NCBI RefSeq assembly: GCF_003234085.1
Contig: NZ_QKSD01000007.1
Location: 1-64,000 of the forward strand
Direction: 5' to 3'
DNA length: 64,000 bases
From: Curtobacterium sp. MCPF17_052
Lineage (GTDB): Bacteria; Actinomycetota; Actinomycetes; Actinomycetales; Microbacteriaceae
Part shown: positions 27,270 to 36,487 of the stretch, piece after piece
Position numbering within the stretch: the first letter of the stretch is position 1
How the letters are laid out: each line of letters opens with the position of its first letter
Program-made: the position numbers and the translations under genes
The notes under the pieces: model-generated
What the model saw: only the letters and a program-made list of their open reading frames with translations
Database searches by the model: none
Told to the model about the DNA's origin: nothing

Positions 27270-27300
27270 CCGGTCCCGGTACCCACCGCTTGGAGCGTCC

Positions 27301-28449
27301 ATGAGCAGCACCGCGCCCGCACCCGAACCGATCGACGCAGCCGTGCCCGCGGCGTCGACCGACGCCGAGCGGACCACCGTCGCCGTGCTGTTCGGTGGAC
27401 GATCGAGCGAGCACGAGATCAGCTGCGTCACCGCGGGCGGGATCATGGACGTCGTCGACCGCGACCGGTACGACCTGCTGCCGATCGGCATCACCAAGGA
27501 CGGCGCGTTCACCCTGCAGCCCGACGACCCGTCGGACTGGGCGCTGCTCGGCCAGGAGCTGCCGACGGTGCCGGACAACGGCACCCGCGTCCGCTTCCCG
27601 GTCTCCGGCGACTCCCGGGAGCTGTTCGTCGAGCTGCCCGATGGGTCGGTGGAGTCCCTCGGGTCTGTCGACGTGGTGTTCCCGATCCTGCACGGCCCGT
27701 TCGGTGAGGACGGCACGATCCAGGGCCTCCTGGAGACCGCCGGCCTGCCGTACGTCGGCGACGGCGTGCTCGCCAGTGCCCTGGCGATGGACAAGCACGT
27801 CGCCAAGGCCGTCCTCGAACACGCCGGACTGCGGGTCGCGCCCTGGACGACGGTGCTCCGACGACAGTGGCAGTCGGACCCCGTCGACGTCGCCGAGTCG
27901 GTCGCCGCGCACGGGTTCCCGCTCTTCGTGAAGCCCGCCCGTGCGGGGTCGAGCATGGGTGTCTCGCGCGTCGACGACCCCGCACAGCTCGGGGCCGCGA
28001 TGGACCTGGCGTTCGAGCACGACAGCAAGGTCATCGTCGAGCCCCGGGTGATCGGTCGGGAGGTCGAGGTCGCCGTCCTGGAGGGCCGTGACGGCACTCC
28101 GCGCACGAGCCTGCCGGGCGAGATCGTCGTCGCTGAGGACGGCTTCTACGACTTCACCGCCAAGTACCTGGGCGGCGACGAGCAGCTGCTCTGCCCGGCC
28201 CCGCTGAGCGAGTCCGAGACGGACGAGATCCGGTCGATCGGCGCCCGTGCGTTCGAGGCGATCGGTGGCGCGGGTCTGGCCCGCGTGGACTGCTTCCTGA
28301 CGGACGACGGCTTCGTGGTCAACGAGGTCAACACGATGCCGGGCTTCACGCCGTTCTCGATGTACCCGCGCTGCTGGGCGGCGTCGGGCCTGGCCTACCC
28401 GGAGCTGGTCGCCGAGCTCATCGAGCTGGGACGCATCGCGGTCCGCTGA
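27301..28449 (+). CDS. ddl: D-alanine--D-alanine ligase
   Basis: A 382-residue ATP-grasp ligase that makes D-Ala-D-Ala for peptidoglycan. The N-terminal GGRSSEHEIS, the central HGPFGEDGTIQG and the C-terminal NEVNTMPGFTPFSMYP motifs are all intact. The ATG at 27301 has GGAG upstream. It is the last gene of the leuC-to-ddl run, which joins wall and lipid precursor synthesis. Confidence 0.95.
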   Translation: MSSTAPAPEPIDAAVPAASTDAERTTVAVLFGGRSSEHEISCVTAGGIMDVVDRDRYDLLPIGITKDGAFTLQPDDPSDWALLGQELPTVPDNGTRVRFPVSGDSRELFVELPDGSVESLGSVDVVFPILHGPFGEDGTIQGLLETAGLPYVGDGVLASALAMDKHVAKAVLEHAGLRVAPWTTVLRRQWQSDPVDVAESVAAHGFPLFVKPARAGSSMGVSRVDDPAQLGAAMDLAFEHDSKVIVEPRVIGREVEVAVLEGRDGTPRTSLPGEIVVAEDGFYDFTAKYLGGDEQLLCPAPLSESETDEIRSIGARAFEAIGGAGLARVDCFLTDDGFVVNEVNTMPGFTPFSMYPRCWAASGLAYPELVAELIELGRIAVR

Positions 28450-28514
28450 CGCTCCGGGACGTCGGCTGGGACGTCGGCTGCAGGCACGTCGGCAGTGCCA
28501 GGGTGCCGAGCGTC

Positions 28515-29021
28515 CTAGCCGACGTCCTGCGGGTCGAGGCAGCGGTGACCGTCCTCCGGCAGCGTCGACAAGGCGTCGCCCAGGTCCTGCAGGGCATCCG
28601 GCGTGGCCCGCTTCGTGTCGATGACGACCTGCACCGCGGGGGAGCGCCCGAACGTCGTGTAGACCACGTTCTGCCCCCGGGCGTCGCGGATCCAGTCGAC
28701 CGAGCCCTGTGCGAAGCACGGCAGGTCGGAGACCGTCGGCACGGCCACGCCGCAGTGGTAGAGCACCGCGGCGGGGGAGCCCCACGCGGCGGTCGCTTGC
28801 GCGGAGGTGTTCCGCAGCGGGAGCGTCCCGTTCAGGGTGGCGGGCAGGCGGACCTGCGCACCGGCGCAGGCGGCGGCGTTCGCCGAGGGCGCGGGCTGCA
28901 TGGCGACCGCGTTCGTGCAGCCGGTCAGTCCCACCACGACGGCGGCGGCGAGGGCCACACCGCCCAACGCGCTGCCCAGCCGACGGCGGGCGTTCCGGGG
29001 GCGGCGGGGTGCGGTGTCCAT
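28515..29021 (-). CDS. DUF3515 family lipoprotein
   Basis: A 168-residue protein with a basic N-terminus, a hydrophobic signal and lipobox LTGC near residue 35, followed by a domain with four cysteines typical of the actinobacterial DUF3515 family. It should be membrane-anchored and extracytoplasmic; the function is unknown. In actinobacteria the gene commonly lies beside ddl and thiL, as here. A -10 box lies 8 bases before its ATG. Confidence 0.82.
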   Translation of the reverse strand: MDTAPRRPRNARRRLGSALGGVALAAAVVVGLTGCTNAVAMQPAPSANAAACAGAQVRLPATLNGTLPLRNTSAQATAAWGSPAAVLYHCGVAVPTVSDLPCFAQGSVDWIRDARGQNVVYTTFGRSPAVQVVIDTKRATPDALQDLGDALSTLPEDGHRCLDPQDVG

Positions 29022-29029
29022 CGACGTCC

Positions 29030-29039
29030 AGGCTACCGT
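29030..29039. promoter_or_regulatory. Overlapping divergent -10 boxes for DUF3515 and thiL
   Basis: AGGCTACCGT contains TAGCCT on the minus strand (29035-29030), 8 bases from the DUF3515 ATG, and TACCGT on the plus strand (29034-29039), 6 bases from the thiL GTG. The two hexamers share the TA at 29034-29035. With only 24 bases between the start codons, both messages must be leaderless or nearly so. Confidence 0.65.
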
Positions 29040-29045
29040 TCTCGT

Positions 29046-30083
29046 GTGGACGCGACGCACGAGCACAGCCCCGGCACCCCGGCGGAGACGGTGGGGGCGC
29101 TCGGTGAACTGGCGGTGCTCGACCGCGTGACCCGGCGTCTGCCGCCCGGTTCGCCGCTGCTCGGCCCCGGGGACGACTGCGCGGTGGTCGCCGCTCCCGA
29201 CGGGCGGTTCGTCGTGACGACGGACATGATGGTGCACGGTCCGGACTTCCGGTGGGCGTGGTCCTCGCCCGAGGACGTCGGCTGGAAGGCCGCCGCCACG
29301 AACCTGTCCGACGTGGCCGCGATGGGCGCAGCACCCTCGGGCCTCGTCGTCGCCATCGCCGCCCCGCAGGAGACGCCGGTGACGGTGCTCGAGGGCATCG
29401 CCGACGGGTTCCGGCTCGCGATCGAGGCGCTCGCTCCGGGCATCGGTGTCGTCGGCGGCGACCTGTCGACATCGGCGACGTTCTCGTTGACCGTGACCGC
29501 GTTCGGCGACCTCGGCGGACGCGCCCCGGTCGTCCGCTCCGGCGCCCGCCCCGGCGACGTGCTCGCGGTCTCGGGCGAACTCGGGCCCGCCGCCCGAGGA
29601 CTCGCCCGTCTGTTCCGCGACGGGGTCGACGACGCAGGTGAGCCGGACGCCGGCCGGGTGCGGGCCAACGGTGCGGACGCTGATCCGGACGTCGCCCGGC
29701 AGCGCCGTCCGGTCCCGCCGGTCACCGACGGACCGCTCGCTGCCGCCGCCGGGGCGACCGCGATGCTCGACCTCTCGGACGGCCTGGCGATCGACGCCGG
29801 TCGGCTGGCCCGCGCGAGTGGGGTGACGCTGGAACTCGACGTCGAGCCGGCGCTGGACCCGGTCGCGCTGCACGGCGGTGAGGACCACGGACTGTTGGCG
29901 ACCTTCCCGGCGGGGGCGGGCCTCCCGGGCGGGTTCCGACGGATCGGACTCGTCCGCGCTCGAGTCGCGGACGACGACCACGGCGGTGACCGGGGCCACG
30001 GTGTCGACCTCGTGCGCGGTGGGGAGCCGGTCCCCACGACGGGCTGGGACCCCTACGCCGACTGGGACGGCGCGGCGGGCTGA
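29046..30083 (+). CDS. thiL: Thiamine-monophosphate kinase
   Basis: A 345-residue kinase that phosphorylates thiamine monophosphate to the active cofactor. The nucleotide-binding GPGDDCAVV lies near residue 40 and the conserved GGEDH near residue 278. An Asp/Arg/Pro-rich insertion of about 25 residues (near 198-222) precedes the LDLSDGLAIDAG block. The GTG at 29046 was chosen because it stands 6 bases after the -10 box. Confidence 0.88.
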   Translation: MDATHEHSPGTPAETVGALGELAVLDRVTRRLPPGSPLLGPGDDCAVVAAPDGRFVVTTDMMVHGPDFRWAWSSPEDVGWKAAATNLSDVAAMGAAPSGLVVAIAAPQETPVTVLEGIADGFRLAIEALAPGIGVVGGDLSTSATFSLTVTAFGDLGGRAPVVRSGARPGDVLAVSGELGPAARGLARLFRDGVDDAGEPDAGRVRANGADADPDVARQRRPVPPVTDGPLAAAAGATAMLDLSDGLAIDAGRLARASGVTLELDVEPALDPVALHGGEDHGLLATFPAGAGLPGGFRRIGLVRARVADDDHGGDRGHGVDLVRGGEPVPTTGWDPYADWDGAAG

Positions 30084-30123
30084 CGGCCGCGCGCCCGACT
30101 GCGCAGTAGGCGGTCGGCGCGGA

Positions 30124-30690
30124 TCAGCCGGCGGAGTCGGCAACGGCCTCCCACGCGACGGTGTCGCCCCATGACCGTTTGCTGAACGGCGTCAGCCCGG
30201 CCGGCCACGTCGGTTCCGGCGACCGCGTGCCCCGCTCGACGACGACGACCGCCTCGGCCGTCAGCCGGGACACCAGCGCGTCGAGGACGTCGGTGAGCTC
30301 GGATTCCGGGACCTCGTACGGCGGGTCGATGAACACCAGGTCGAAGGTCTTCGCCGTGGTCCGCAGGTACCCGAGCGCGGGCTGCGCGTGCACGGCGATG
30401 CGGACGCCGGGGACACGCTTCTGCACCGCCTTGGCGTTGTCGCGGCAGGCGGCCGCGGCGGGCGCCGCCCGGTCGACGAGGGACACCTCCACCGCACCTC
30501 GTGACGCCGCTTCGAGCCCGAGGGCACCGGTCCCGGCGTAGAGGTCGGCAACCGAGGTGTCGTCGATCAGCCCGCGCGCCTCCAGCGACGAGAAGAGCGC
30601 TTCGCGCACGCGGTCGCTCGTCGGCCGGGTGCCGGACTTCGGCACCCGGAGCGTCGTGGAGCCGGCGGCACCGGCGATGATGCGGGTCAT
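30124..30690 (-). CDS. rsmD: 16S rRNA (guanine(966)-N(2))-methyltransferase
   Basis: A 188-residue methyltransferase with the N-terminal MTRIIAGAAG, the SAM-binding DLYAGTGALGLEA and the catalytic FIDPPYEVPE, as in RsmD. It methylates G966 of 16S rRNA in the small subunit. The ATG at 30690 stands 6 bases behind a TACGGT -10 box on the minus strand. It is divergent from recG, 96 bases away. Confidence 0.93.
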   Translation of the reverse strand: MTRIIAGAAGSTTLRVPKSGTRPTSDRVREALFSSLEARGLIDDTSVADLYAGTGALGLEAASRGAVEVSLVDRAAPAAAACRDNAKAVQKRVPGVRIAVHAQPALGYLRTTAKTFDLVFIDPPYEVPESELTDVLDALVSRLTAEAVVVVERGTRSPEPTWPAGLTPFSKRSWGDTVAWEAVADSAG

Positions 30691-30696
30691 GTAGTC

Positions 30697-30702
30697 ACCG
30701 TA
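30697..30702 (-). promoter_or_regulatory. -10 box for rsmD
   Basis: TACGGT on the minus strand precedes the rsmD ATG by 6 bases, without an SD. Confidence 0.5.
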
Positions 30703-30752
30703 GCGGGCCGTCAGCAGCCCTCCGGCGTTCTCCACAGGCGTCCGCGAGGCCC

Positions 30753-30780
30753 GTGACGGGTCGGTCGTCCCGGGTACCGT
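30753..30780 (+). promoter_or_regulatory. Promoter of recG
   Basis: GTGACG (30753-30758) and TACCGT (30775-30780) are 16 bases apart; the GTG start at 30787 follows after 6 bases. This is a leaderless layout. Confidence 0.5.
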
Positions 30781-30786
30781 TGGCGT

Positions 30787-33057
30787 GTGGTCACCTCCCG
30801 CGCCGACACCGCTCCGACGACCCCCGACGGCCCCGCCGACGTGCCGACCCCTGACGTGCAGTGGGGCACGGCGCCGCTCGACGTGAAGCTGGCGAACGTC
30901 CTGGGCGGGCGGACCGCGAAGGCGATCGAGAAGGCCTTCGGGCACCGCACGGTCGGCGAGTTCCTGGAGCACGCCCCCCGGCGGTACGCCGAGCGCGGCG
31001 CGTTGACCGCCCTGGACTCCCTGGCCATCGGCGAGCCGGTGACGATCGTGGCCGAGGTGGTCGAGGTCCGCGAGCGCACGATGCGGGCGCGGCGCGGCTC
31101 GATCCTCGAGGCGAAGATCGGGGACGGCAAGGGCCTGTTGACGCTGACGTTCTTCAACCAGGGGTGGCGCACGAAGGACCTCGTCCCCGGCGCCCGCGGG
31201 GTGTTCGCCGGCAAGGTGGGCGACTACCGCGGCGCTCGGCAGCTGGCGCACCCGGACTACGAGTTGTTCGACCGCGACGACCCGCGGGCCTCGGCGGACC
31301 CCGAGTCGGAAGAGGCGATGCGGTGGTCGCGACAGCCGATCCCGATCTACCCGGCGACCGCGTCGCTGTCGTCGTGGCAGATCGCGAAGGCGATGGGGAT
31401 CGTGCTCGACACCCTGCCGGACGTCGCCGACCCGATCCCCGCCTCGGTGCGCACCCGTCTCGACCTGGTGCCGTTCCGGAAGGCACTCGAGATGCTGCAC
31501 CGGCCCGAGAAGGTGGCGGACTTCAAGCGCGCCCAGGACGCCCTGCGCTACCGCGAGGCCTTCGTGCTGCAGACCGCGCTGGTGCAGCGCCGGATCGCGG
31601 CCCGCGCGACGGCCTCGGTGTCACGGGCGGCCGCACCGGGCGGGATCCTCGAGCGCTTCGACGCGACCCTGCCGTTCACGCTCACCGACGACCAGCGGGC
31701 GGTCGGTGCGGAGATCGCGCAGGACATGGCGGGCACCTGGCCGATGCACCGACTGGTGCAGGGCGAGGTCGGTTCGGGCAAGACCCTCGTCGCGATCCGG
31801 GCGATGCTCACCGTCGCCGAGTCGGGCGGCCAGTCCGCCCTGATCGCCCCGACGGAGGTCCTGGCGGCGCAGCACCTCCGGTCGATCGTGAAGTTCCTGG
31901 GCCCCGACCTCGCCGCGGAGCTCCGACCGGTGATCCTGACCGGTTCGCAGTCCACCGACGAACGCCGACGGGCACTGCTGGCGGCGGCCTCGGGCGGGTC
32001 CCGGCTCGTCGTCGGGACGCACGCGCTGCTCGGTGACCGCGTGGACTTCGCCGAGCTCGGTCTGGTCGTCGTCGACGAGCAGCACCGTTTCGGCGTCGAG
32101 CAGCGCGAAGCCCTGCGGACGAAGGGCACGACCCCGCCGCACGTGCTGGTGCTCACCGCGACGCCGATCCCGCGAACGGTCGCGATGACGGTGTTCGGTG
32201 ACCTCGACGTCTCGACCATCCAGGGGATGCCCTCCGGTCGCGCCGGGGTGGAGACCTTCACGGTCGGACTGGCCGAGCACCCGGGGTGGGAGTCCCGGAT
32301 CTGGACACGGATGGCCGAGGAGCTGGCCGACGGCCGGCAGGCGTTCGTCGTCTGCCCGGCGATCGACGACGCCCACGGTGAAGACGACGGCGCCCCCGAG
32401 CCGACCGCCGACGGCGGCGACCCGGACGGCACACCGGCCCGGAAGCCCGCGACGGTCCTGGCGACCGCCGAACGGATGCGCACGATGCCGGTGCTCGAGG
32501 GTCGTCGGATCGAGGTGCTGCACGGGCGGATGACGGCTGAGGAGAAGGACCGGGTGATGACGTCCTTCGCCGACGGGGCCGTCGACGTCCTCGTCGCCAC
32601 CACGGTGATCGAGGTCGGCGTGGACGTCCCGAACGCATCGATGATGGCGGTGCTCGACGCCGACCGGTTCGGCGTCTCGCAGCTGCACCAGCTCCGCGGA
32701 CGCATCGGCCGCGGGCAGTACGCCGGCGTCTGCCTGCTCGTCACCCACGCCGAGGCCGAGACGGTCTCGCGTGAGCGTGTGGACGCGGTCGCCGCTTCCG
32801 ATGACGGGTTCGAACTGGCCCGGGTGGACCTGGAGCTCCGCCGCGAGGGCGACGTGCTCGGCGAACGGCAGTCCGGCGGCCGGTCGTCGCTGACCCTGCT
32901 GCGGGTGGTGCAGCACGCCGACGTGATCATCGACGCGCGGGAAGAGGCCGAGCGGCTCCTGGAGCACGACCCGGACCTTAGCGGGAGCCCGGCGCTGCGG
33001 GATGCCCTCGCACGACGCCTCGACGAGTCCGACGCGGCGTTCCTCGGCAAGAACTGA
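30787..33057 (+). CDS. recG: ATP-dependent DNA helicase RecG
   Basis: A 756-residue helicase that remodels stalled forks and Holliday junctions. An N-terminal wedge/OB domain is followed by Walker A GEVGSGKT near residue 328, the DEAH-type box DEQH near residue 430 and helicase C-terminal motifs ending with [13 protein letters not shown] Gly/Asp/Pro-rich insertion near residues 538-560 lengthens the C-terminal helicase domain. The start is GTG at 30787; a second GTG two bases earlier is out of frame. Confidence 0.94.
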   Translation: MVTSRADTAPTTPDGPADVPTPDVQWGTAPLDVKLANVLGGRTAKAIEKAFGHRTVGEFLEHAPRRYAERGALTALDSLAIGEPVTIVAEVVEVRERTMRARRGSILEAKIGDGKGLLTLTFFNQGWRTKDLVPGARGVFAGKVGDYRGARQLAHPDYELFDRDDPRASADPESEEAMRWSRQPIPIYPATASLSSWQIAKAMGIVLDTLPDVADPIPASVRTRLDLVPFRKALEMLHRPEKVADFKRAQDALRYREAFVLQTALVQRRIAARATASVSRAAAPGGILERFDATLPFTLTDDQRAVGAEIAQDMAGTWPMHRLVQGEVGSGKTLVAIRAMLTVAESGGQSALIAPTEVLAAQHLRSIVKFLGPDLAAELRPVILTGSQSTDERRRALLAAASGGSRLVVGTHALLGDRVDFAELGLVVVDEQHRFGVEQREALRTKGTTPPHVLVLTATPIPRTVAMTVFGDLDVSTIQGMPSGRAGVETFTVGLAEHPGWESRIWTRMAEELADGRQAFVVCPAIDDAHGEDDGAPEPTADGGDPDGTPARKPATVLATAERMRTMPVLEGRRIEVLHGRMTAEEKDRVMTSFADGAVDVLVATTVIEVGVDVPNASMMAVLDADRFGVSQLHQLRGRIGRGQYAGVCLLVTHAEAETVSRERVDAVAASDDGFELARVDLELRREGDVLGERQSGGRSSLTLLRVVQHADVIIDAREEAERLLEHDPDLSGSPALRDALARRLDESDAAFLGKN

Positions 33058-33114
33058 CCGCTGCCGATCAGCACCGGGCCGGCCAGGACCGGGCTGGCCG
33101 GGACCGGGCGCCGG

Positions 33115-33120
33115 TATGGT
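33115..33120 (+). promoter_or_regulatory. -10 box for coaD
   Basis: TATGGT ends 7 bases before the coaD ATG at 33128, with no SD. Confidence 0.5.
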
Positions 33121-33127
33121 CGCCTGC

Positions 33128-33616
33128 ATGACGAAGATCGCCGTCGTGCCCGGTTCCTTCGACCCCGTGACACTGGGGCACCTGGACGTCATCGCCCGTG
33201 CCGCCGAGTTGTTCGACGAGGTGCACGTGCTCGTCGTGCACAACCCCGACAAGAAGTCCGCCCTGTTCGACGCCGGCGACCGCGTGCGGCTCATCGAGGA
33301 GTCCCTGACCGAGGTCGGCGTGCCCGGCAGCGTCGTGGTCGGGGAGTGGACGTCGGGGCTGCTCGTCGACTACTGCCGACAGGTCGGGTCGAAGATCCTG
33401 GTGAAGGGCGTGCGCTCCGGCGAGGACGTGGCGTACGAGACGCCGATGGCGATCATGAACCGCCACCTCGCCGGCGTCGAGACGGTGTTCCTGCTGCCGG
33501 ACGCCGCCCGTGCGCACGTGTCGAGCTCGCTCATCCGGCAGGTCTCCGGCCTGGGCGGGGACGTCACGCCGTACGTGCCCCGGGTCGTGGCGCGAGCGCT
33601 CGACGACCGGCACTGA
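33128..33616 (+). CDS. coaD: Phosphopantetheine adenylyltransferase
   Basis: A 162-residue nucleotidyltransferase of coenzyme A synthesis that turns 4'-phosphopantetheine and ATP into dephospho-CoA. The TxGH motif is TLGH near residue 17, and the ISSTxVR motif appears as VSSSLIRQ near residue 138. The length is normal. A leaderless ATG start is likely. Confidence 0.95.
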   Translation: MTKIAVVPGSFDPVTLGHLDVIARAAELFDEVHVLVVHNPDKKSALFDAGDRVRLIEESLTEVGVPGSVVVGEWTSGLLVDYCRQVGSKILVKGVRSGEDVAYETPMAIMNRHLAGVETVFLLPDAARAHVSSSLIRQVSGLGGDVTPYVPRVVARALDDRH

Positions 33617-33669
33617 CACCGCGCTGCCGTCGACGACCCTCGCCACGGTCCGCGACACGCGTCGGGTGC

Positions 33670-33698
33670 TCGACTCCTCGGCTCGGGCGCGCTAGGCT
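33670..33698 (+). promoter_or_regulatory. Promoter of the DUF177-rpmF-rnc-mutM operon
   Basis: TCGACT (33670-33675) and TAGGCT (33693-33698) are 17 bases apart. The GTG start at 33707 follows after 8 bases, a leaderless arrangement. Confidence 0.5.
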
Positions 33699-33706
33699 GG
33701 TTGATC

Positions 33707-34348
33707 GTGTATTCCTCCGTGAACAGCCCCTATGCCCTGCGTGTGCGTGACCTCGCGCAACGGGCGGGCGACATGCGCGAGGTCTCGGTCGACATCGTCG
33801 TGCCGAGCACGCTCGGTGCCGGTCTGATCGCCGTGCGTAAGGGCGACCAGATGCACCTCGACGTGAAGCTCGAGGGTCTGCACGAGGGCATCCTGGTGTC
33901 CGGACACGCCCGGGCTGAAGCGACGGGGGAGTGCTCGCGCTGCCTCATCGACATCAGCGAGCCCGTCGATGTCGAATTCGCCGAAGTGTTCGCGTATGAT
34001 GCCTCGGAGGAATTCGACTACCAGGTTCACGACGACCACGTGGATTGTGAACCGGTGGTCCGAGACGCGGTGGTGCTGTCGCTGCCGTTCACCCCGGTCT
34101 GCCGACCGGACTGCCCAGGACTCGACCCGGTGACGGGTGAGCGTCTGGCAGACGTCGGCGAACAGCCGGCTCCGTCGGCCGCCGATCCCCGTTGGGCCGC
34201 GCTCGGCGGGATCCAGTTCGACAACGACGAGCCCGACGACAACGACGAGCACGACGACAGCAACGAGCACCAGAACACCAGCGGGCACCACGACGCTGAC
34301 CAGACCACCGCGGACGAGGAGCGGACGCCGGCCGACCAGGCCGAGTGA
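33707..34348 (+). CDS. YceD/DUF177 family protein
   Basis: A 213-residue protein of the DUF177 family, commonly encoded directly before rpmF and linked with 23S rRNA accumulation in bacteria and plastids. The conserved part (about residues 1-160) has the cysteine pair GECSRC and a second CRPDCPG. The last 40 residues are a low-complexity tail rich in Asp, Asn, Glu and His. The GTG at 33707 fits the -10 box; a TTG two codons upstream is an alternative. Confidence 0.85.
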   Translation: MYSSVNSPYALRVRDLAQRAGDMREVSVDIVVPSTLGAGLIAVRKGDQMHLDVKLEGLHEGILVSGHARAEATGECSRCLIDISEPVDVEFAEVFAYDASEEFDYQVHDDHVDCEPVVRDAVVLSLPFTPVCRPDCPGLDPVTGERLADVGEQPAPSAADPRWAALGGIQFDNDEPDDNDEHDDSNEHQNTSGHHDADQTTADEERTPADQAE

Positions 34349-34395
34349 CCGCCACCATCCGCGACTGACCACCGACCAAGCGAAAGAGAACCACC

Positions 34396-34599
34396 ATGGC
34401 CGTCCCCAAGCGCAAGCAGTCCCGTGCGAACACGCACGCCCGTCGATCGCAGTGGAAGGCCGCACCGGTCCAGCTCGTGAAGACGATCGAGAACGGCAAG
34501 GTCGTCTACAGCCTCCCGCACCGTGCGAAGGTCGTCGAGGACTCCGCCGGCACCCCTCTGTACATGGAGTACAAGGGCCGCAAGGTCGCCGACGTCTGA
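34396..34599 (+). CDS. rpmF: 50S ribosomal protein L32
   Basis: A 67-residue L32 with the conserved [20 protein letters not shown] start. It has no cysteines, so it is the zinc-independent form. The ATG at 34396 follows GAAAGAGAA. It lies between DUF177 and rnc. Confidence 0.95.
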   Translation: MAVPKRKQSRANTHARRSQWKAAPVQLVKTIENGKVVYSLPHRAKVVEDSAGTPLYMEYKGRKVADV

Positions 34600-34612
34600 T
34601 CGGACCGCACTC

Positions 34613-35344
34613 ATGACTGCGACGTCCGGCGCCGCGGGGTCCAGCCCCGTGGGGCCGGACGTCGTTCGTCTTCGTGACCTCCTCGGGGTCCCTGTGGACC
34701 TCGAGCTCCTCCAGCTCGCGCTGACCCACCGCTCGTACGCGTACGAGCACGGCGGGATCCGGCACAACGAGCGGCTGGAGTTCCTCGGCGATTCCATCCT
34801 CGGCCAGGCCGTGACCGTCAAGCTCTTCCGGGACTACCCGGAGCTCGACGAGGGTGAGCTCGCCAAGCGGCGTGCCAGCCTCGTGTCGACGGTCGCCCTG
34901 GCGGAGATCGGCCGACTCATCGGCCTCGGCGCGTACCTCCGGCTCGGCAAGGGCGAGGAGCAGACGGGCGGTCGGGACAAGTCCTCGATCCTCGCCGACA
35001 CCGTCGAAGCCGTGATCGGTGCGACCTACCTGTCCGCGGGTGCGGACTCCGCGACGGACCTGGTGCTGCGTCTCGTGGCGCCGCTGCTCGTCGACCCCGC
35101 GCGGTTCGGTGCGGCGATGGACCCGAAGACGAGCCTGCAGGAGCTGGCGTCCGCGCTGACCCTCGGCAACCCGGCCTACCGGATCACCGAGGCGGGCCCC
35201 GACCACGACAAGACCTTCCACGCCACCGTCGTGCTGCAGGGCGAGGACATCGCCACCGGCACCGGGACGAGCAAGAAGACCGCCGAGATGTCGGCCGCGC
35301 TGGACGCCTGGACGCGACTTTCCGGTCGGACCGCCGGAGCCTGA
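34613..35344 (+). CDS. rnc: Ribonuclease III
   Basis: A 243-residue double-strand-specific endonuclease for rRNA and mRNA processing. The catalytic signature NERLEFLGDS is near residue 47, the second acidic cluster ADTVEAVIGATYL near residue 127, and a dsRNA-binding domain makes up the last 70 residues. It begins 13 bases after rpmF and ends 4 bases before mutM. Confidence 0.95.
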   Translation: MTATSGAAGSSPVGPDVVRLRDLLGVPVDLELLQLALTHRSYAYEHGGIRHNERLEFLGDSILGQAVTVKLFRDYPELDEGELAKRRASLVSTVALAEIGRLIGLGAYLRLGKGEEQTGGRDKSSILADTVEAVIGATYLSAGADSATDLVLRLVAPLLVDPARFGAAMDPKTSLQELASALTLGNPAYRITEAGPDHDKTFHATVVLQGEDIATGTGTSKKTAEMSAALDAWTRLSGRTAGA

Positions 35345-35348
35345 CCAG

Positions 35349-36422
35349 GTGCCCGAACTCCCCGAGGTCGAGGTCGTCCGCGCCGGCCTCGAACCCGCGG
35401 TGACCGGCGCTCGGGTGCTGGACGTGCAGGTGCTCGACGAGCGCGCCCTGACCCGGCACGACGGCCCGGCCGAGGACTTCGTGCACCGGCTGACCGGCCG
35501 GACGATCGCCGCCGCCGTCCGCCGCGGCAAGTTCATGTGGTTCCCGCTCGAGGACGACCCCGAGGCCGAGCGCCCCGGAGCCGAGCGCCCCGGAGTCGCC
35601 CGCACCGGCGCCGGAAACCCCGCAGCCCAGCACCCCGCAGCCCGGCCCTCCGAGGCCCTCGTCGCACACCTCGGCATGAGCGGCCAGATCCTCCTCGGCC
35701 GCGACCGGCCCGCAGCCCGACACCGGCGCATCGTCCTCGACGTGCAGCCTCCCGGCACGGACCGCGACGGCGCTCCGGAAGCTCCCGTGCAGCTCGAGTT
35801 CGTCGACCAGCGCACCTTCGGGTCGATGGCGATCGACCGCATGCTGCCGACGATCGACGGTGCTCCCGCGGGGCTCGCCGGTGCCGTGGACACGACCGAC
35901 CCGGACGCGGCCTGGCGTCGCCGGATCCCGTTCCAGGTGTCACACATCGCCCGCGACCCGCTCGACCCCGCGTTCGACGACGACCGGTTCCTCGCCGCCG
36001 CACGGAAGCGGTCGAGCGGCATCAAACGGGTCCTCCTCGACCAGGGGGTCATCAGCGGCATCGGGAACATCTACGCGGACGAGTCGCTGTGGGCCGCGAA
36101 GCTCCACTTCGACCGCCCCGCCGACCGGCTGCCGCGAGCCACCCTCCGCGGGCTCCTCGACGAGGTCCGGGCGGTGCTGCGGCGTGCGCTCGAGGACGGC
36201 GGCACGAGCTTCGACGCCCAGTACGTCAACGTGAACGGGCAGTCCGGCTACTTCTCGCAGCGCCTGGCGGTGTACGGGCAGCAGGGCGAGCCGTGCCCGC
36301 GGTGCGGGACGCCGATCGTGCGCGAGCCGTGGATGAACCGCTCCAGCCACCGTTGCCCCGTGTGCCAGCCCGTCCCGCGCGTCCGCTCCCGCAACCGCGT
36401 CACGATCCGGCAGGGTCGTTAG
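35349..36422 (+). CDS. mutM: Formamidopyrimidine-DNA glycosylase
   Basis: A 357-residue repair enzyme that removes oxidised purines and cuts the abasic site. The N-terminal catalytic PELPEVEVV, the H2TH block GIGNIYADE and the C-terminal zinc finger CPRCG...CPVCQ are intact. It is about 60 residues longer than usual; part of this is a Pro/Ala-rich insertion at residues 70-101 made of short repeats (AERPG twice). The GTG start at 35349 follows rnc by 4 bases. smc would normally follow, but an AIPR gene is inserted here. Confidence 0.93.
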   Translation: MPELPEVEVVRAGLEPAVTGARVLDVQVLDERALTRHDGPAEDFVHRLTGRTIAAAVRRGKFMWFPLEDDPEAERPGAERPGVARTGAGNPAAQHPAARPSEALVAHLGMSGQILLGRDRPAARHRRIVLDVQPPGTDRDGAPEAPVQLEFVDQRTFGSMAIDRMLPTIDGAPAGLAGAVDTTDPDAAWRRRIPFQVSHIARDPLDPAFDDDRFLAAARKRSSGIKRVLLDQGVISGIGNIYADESLWAAKLHFDRPADRLPRATLRGLLDEVRAVLRRALEDGGTSFDAQYVNVNGQSGYFSQRLAVYGQQGEPCPRCGTPIVREPWMNRSSHRCPVCQPVPRVRSRNRVTIRQGR

Positions 36423-36487
36423 GAGGCTGTTGCGACACGACCGCTAGGCTGATCTGGCGCTCATTGCAGAGTGCCTAGGACGAGTAG

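Noticed and set aside
27238..29472. A 744-codon minus-strand frame covering ddl, DUF3515 and thiL
   Set aside because: Composition is Arg/Pro-rich filler typical of shadow frames, and all real genes there have clear families.
33692..36070. A 792-codon minus-strand frame across DUF177, rpmF, rnc and mutM
   Set aside because: It runs opposite four well-supported genes and has no promoter, SD or recognisable motif.
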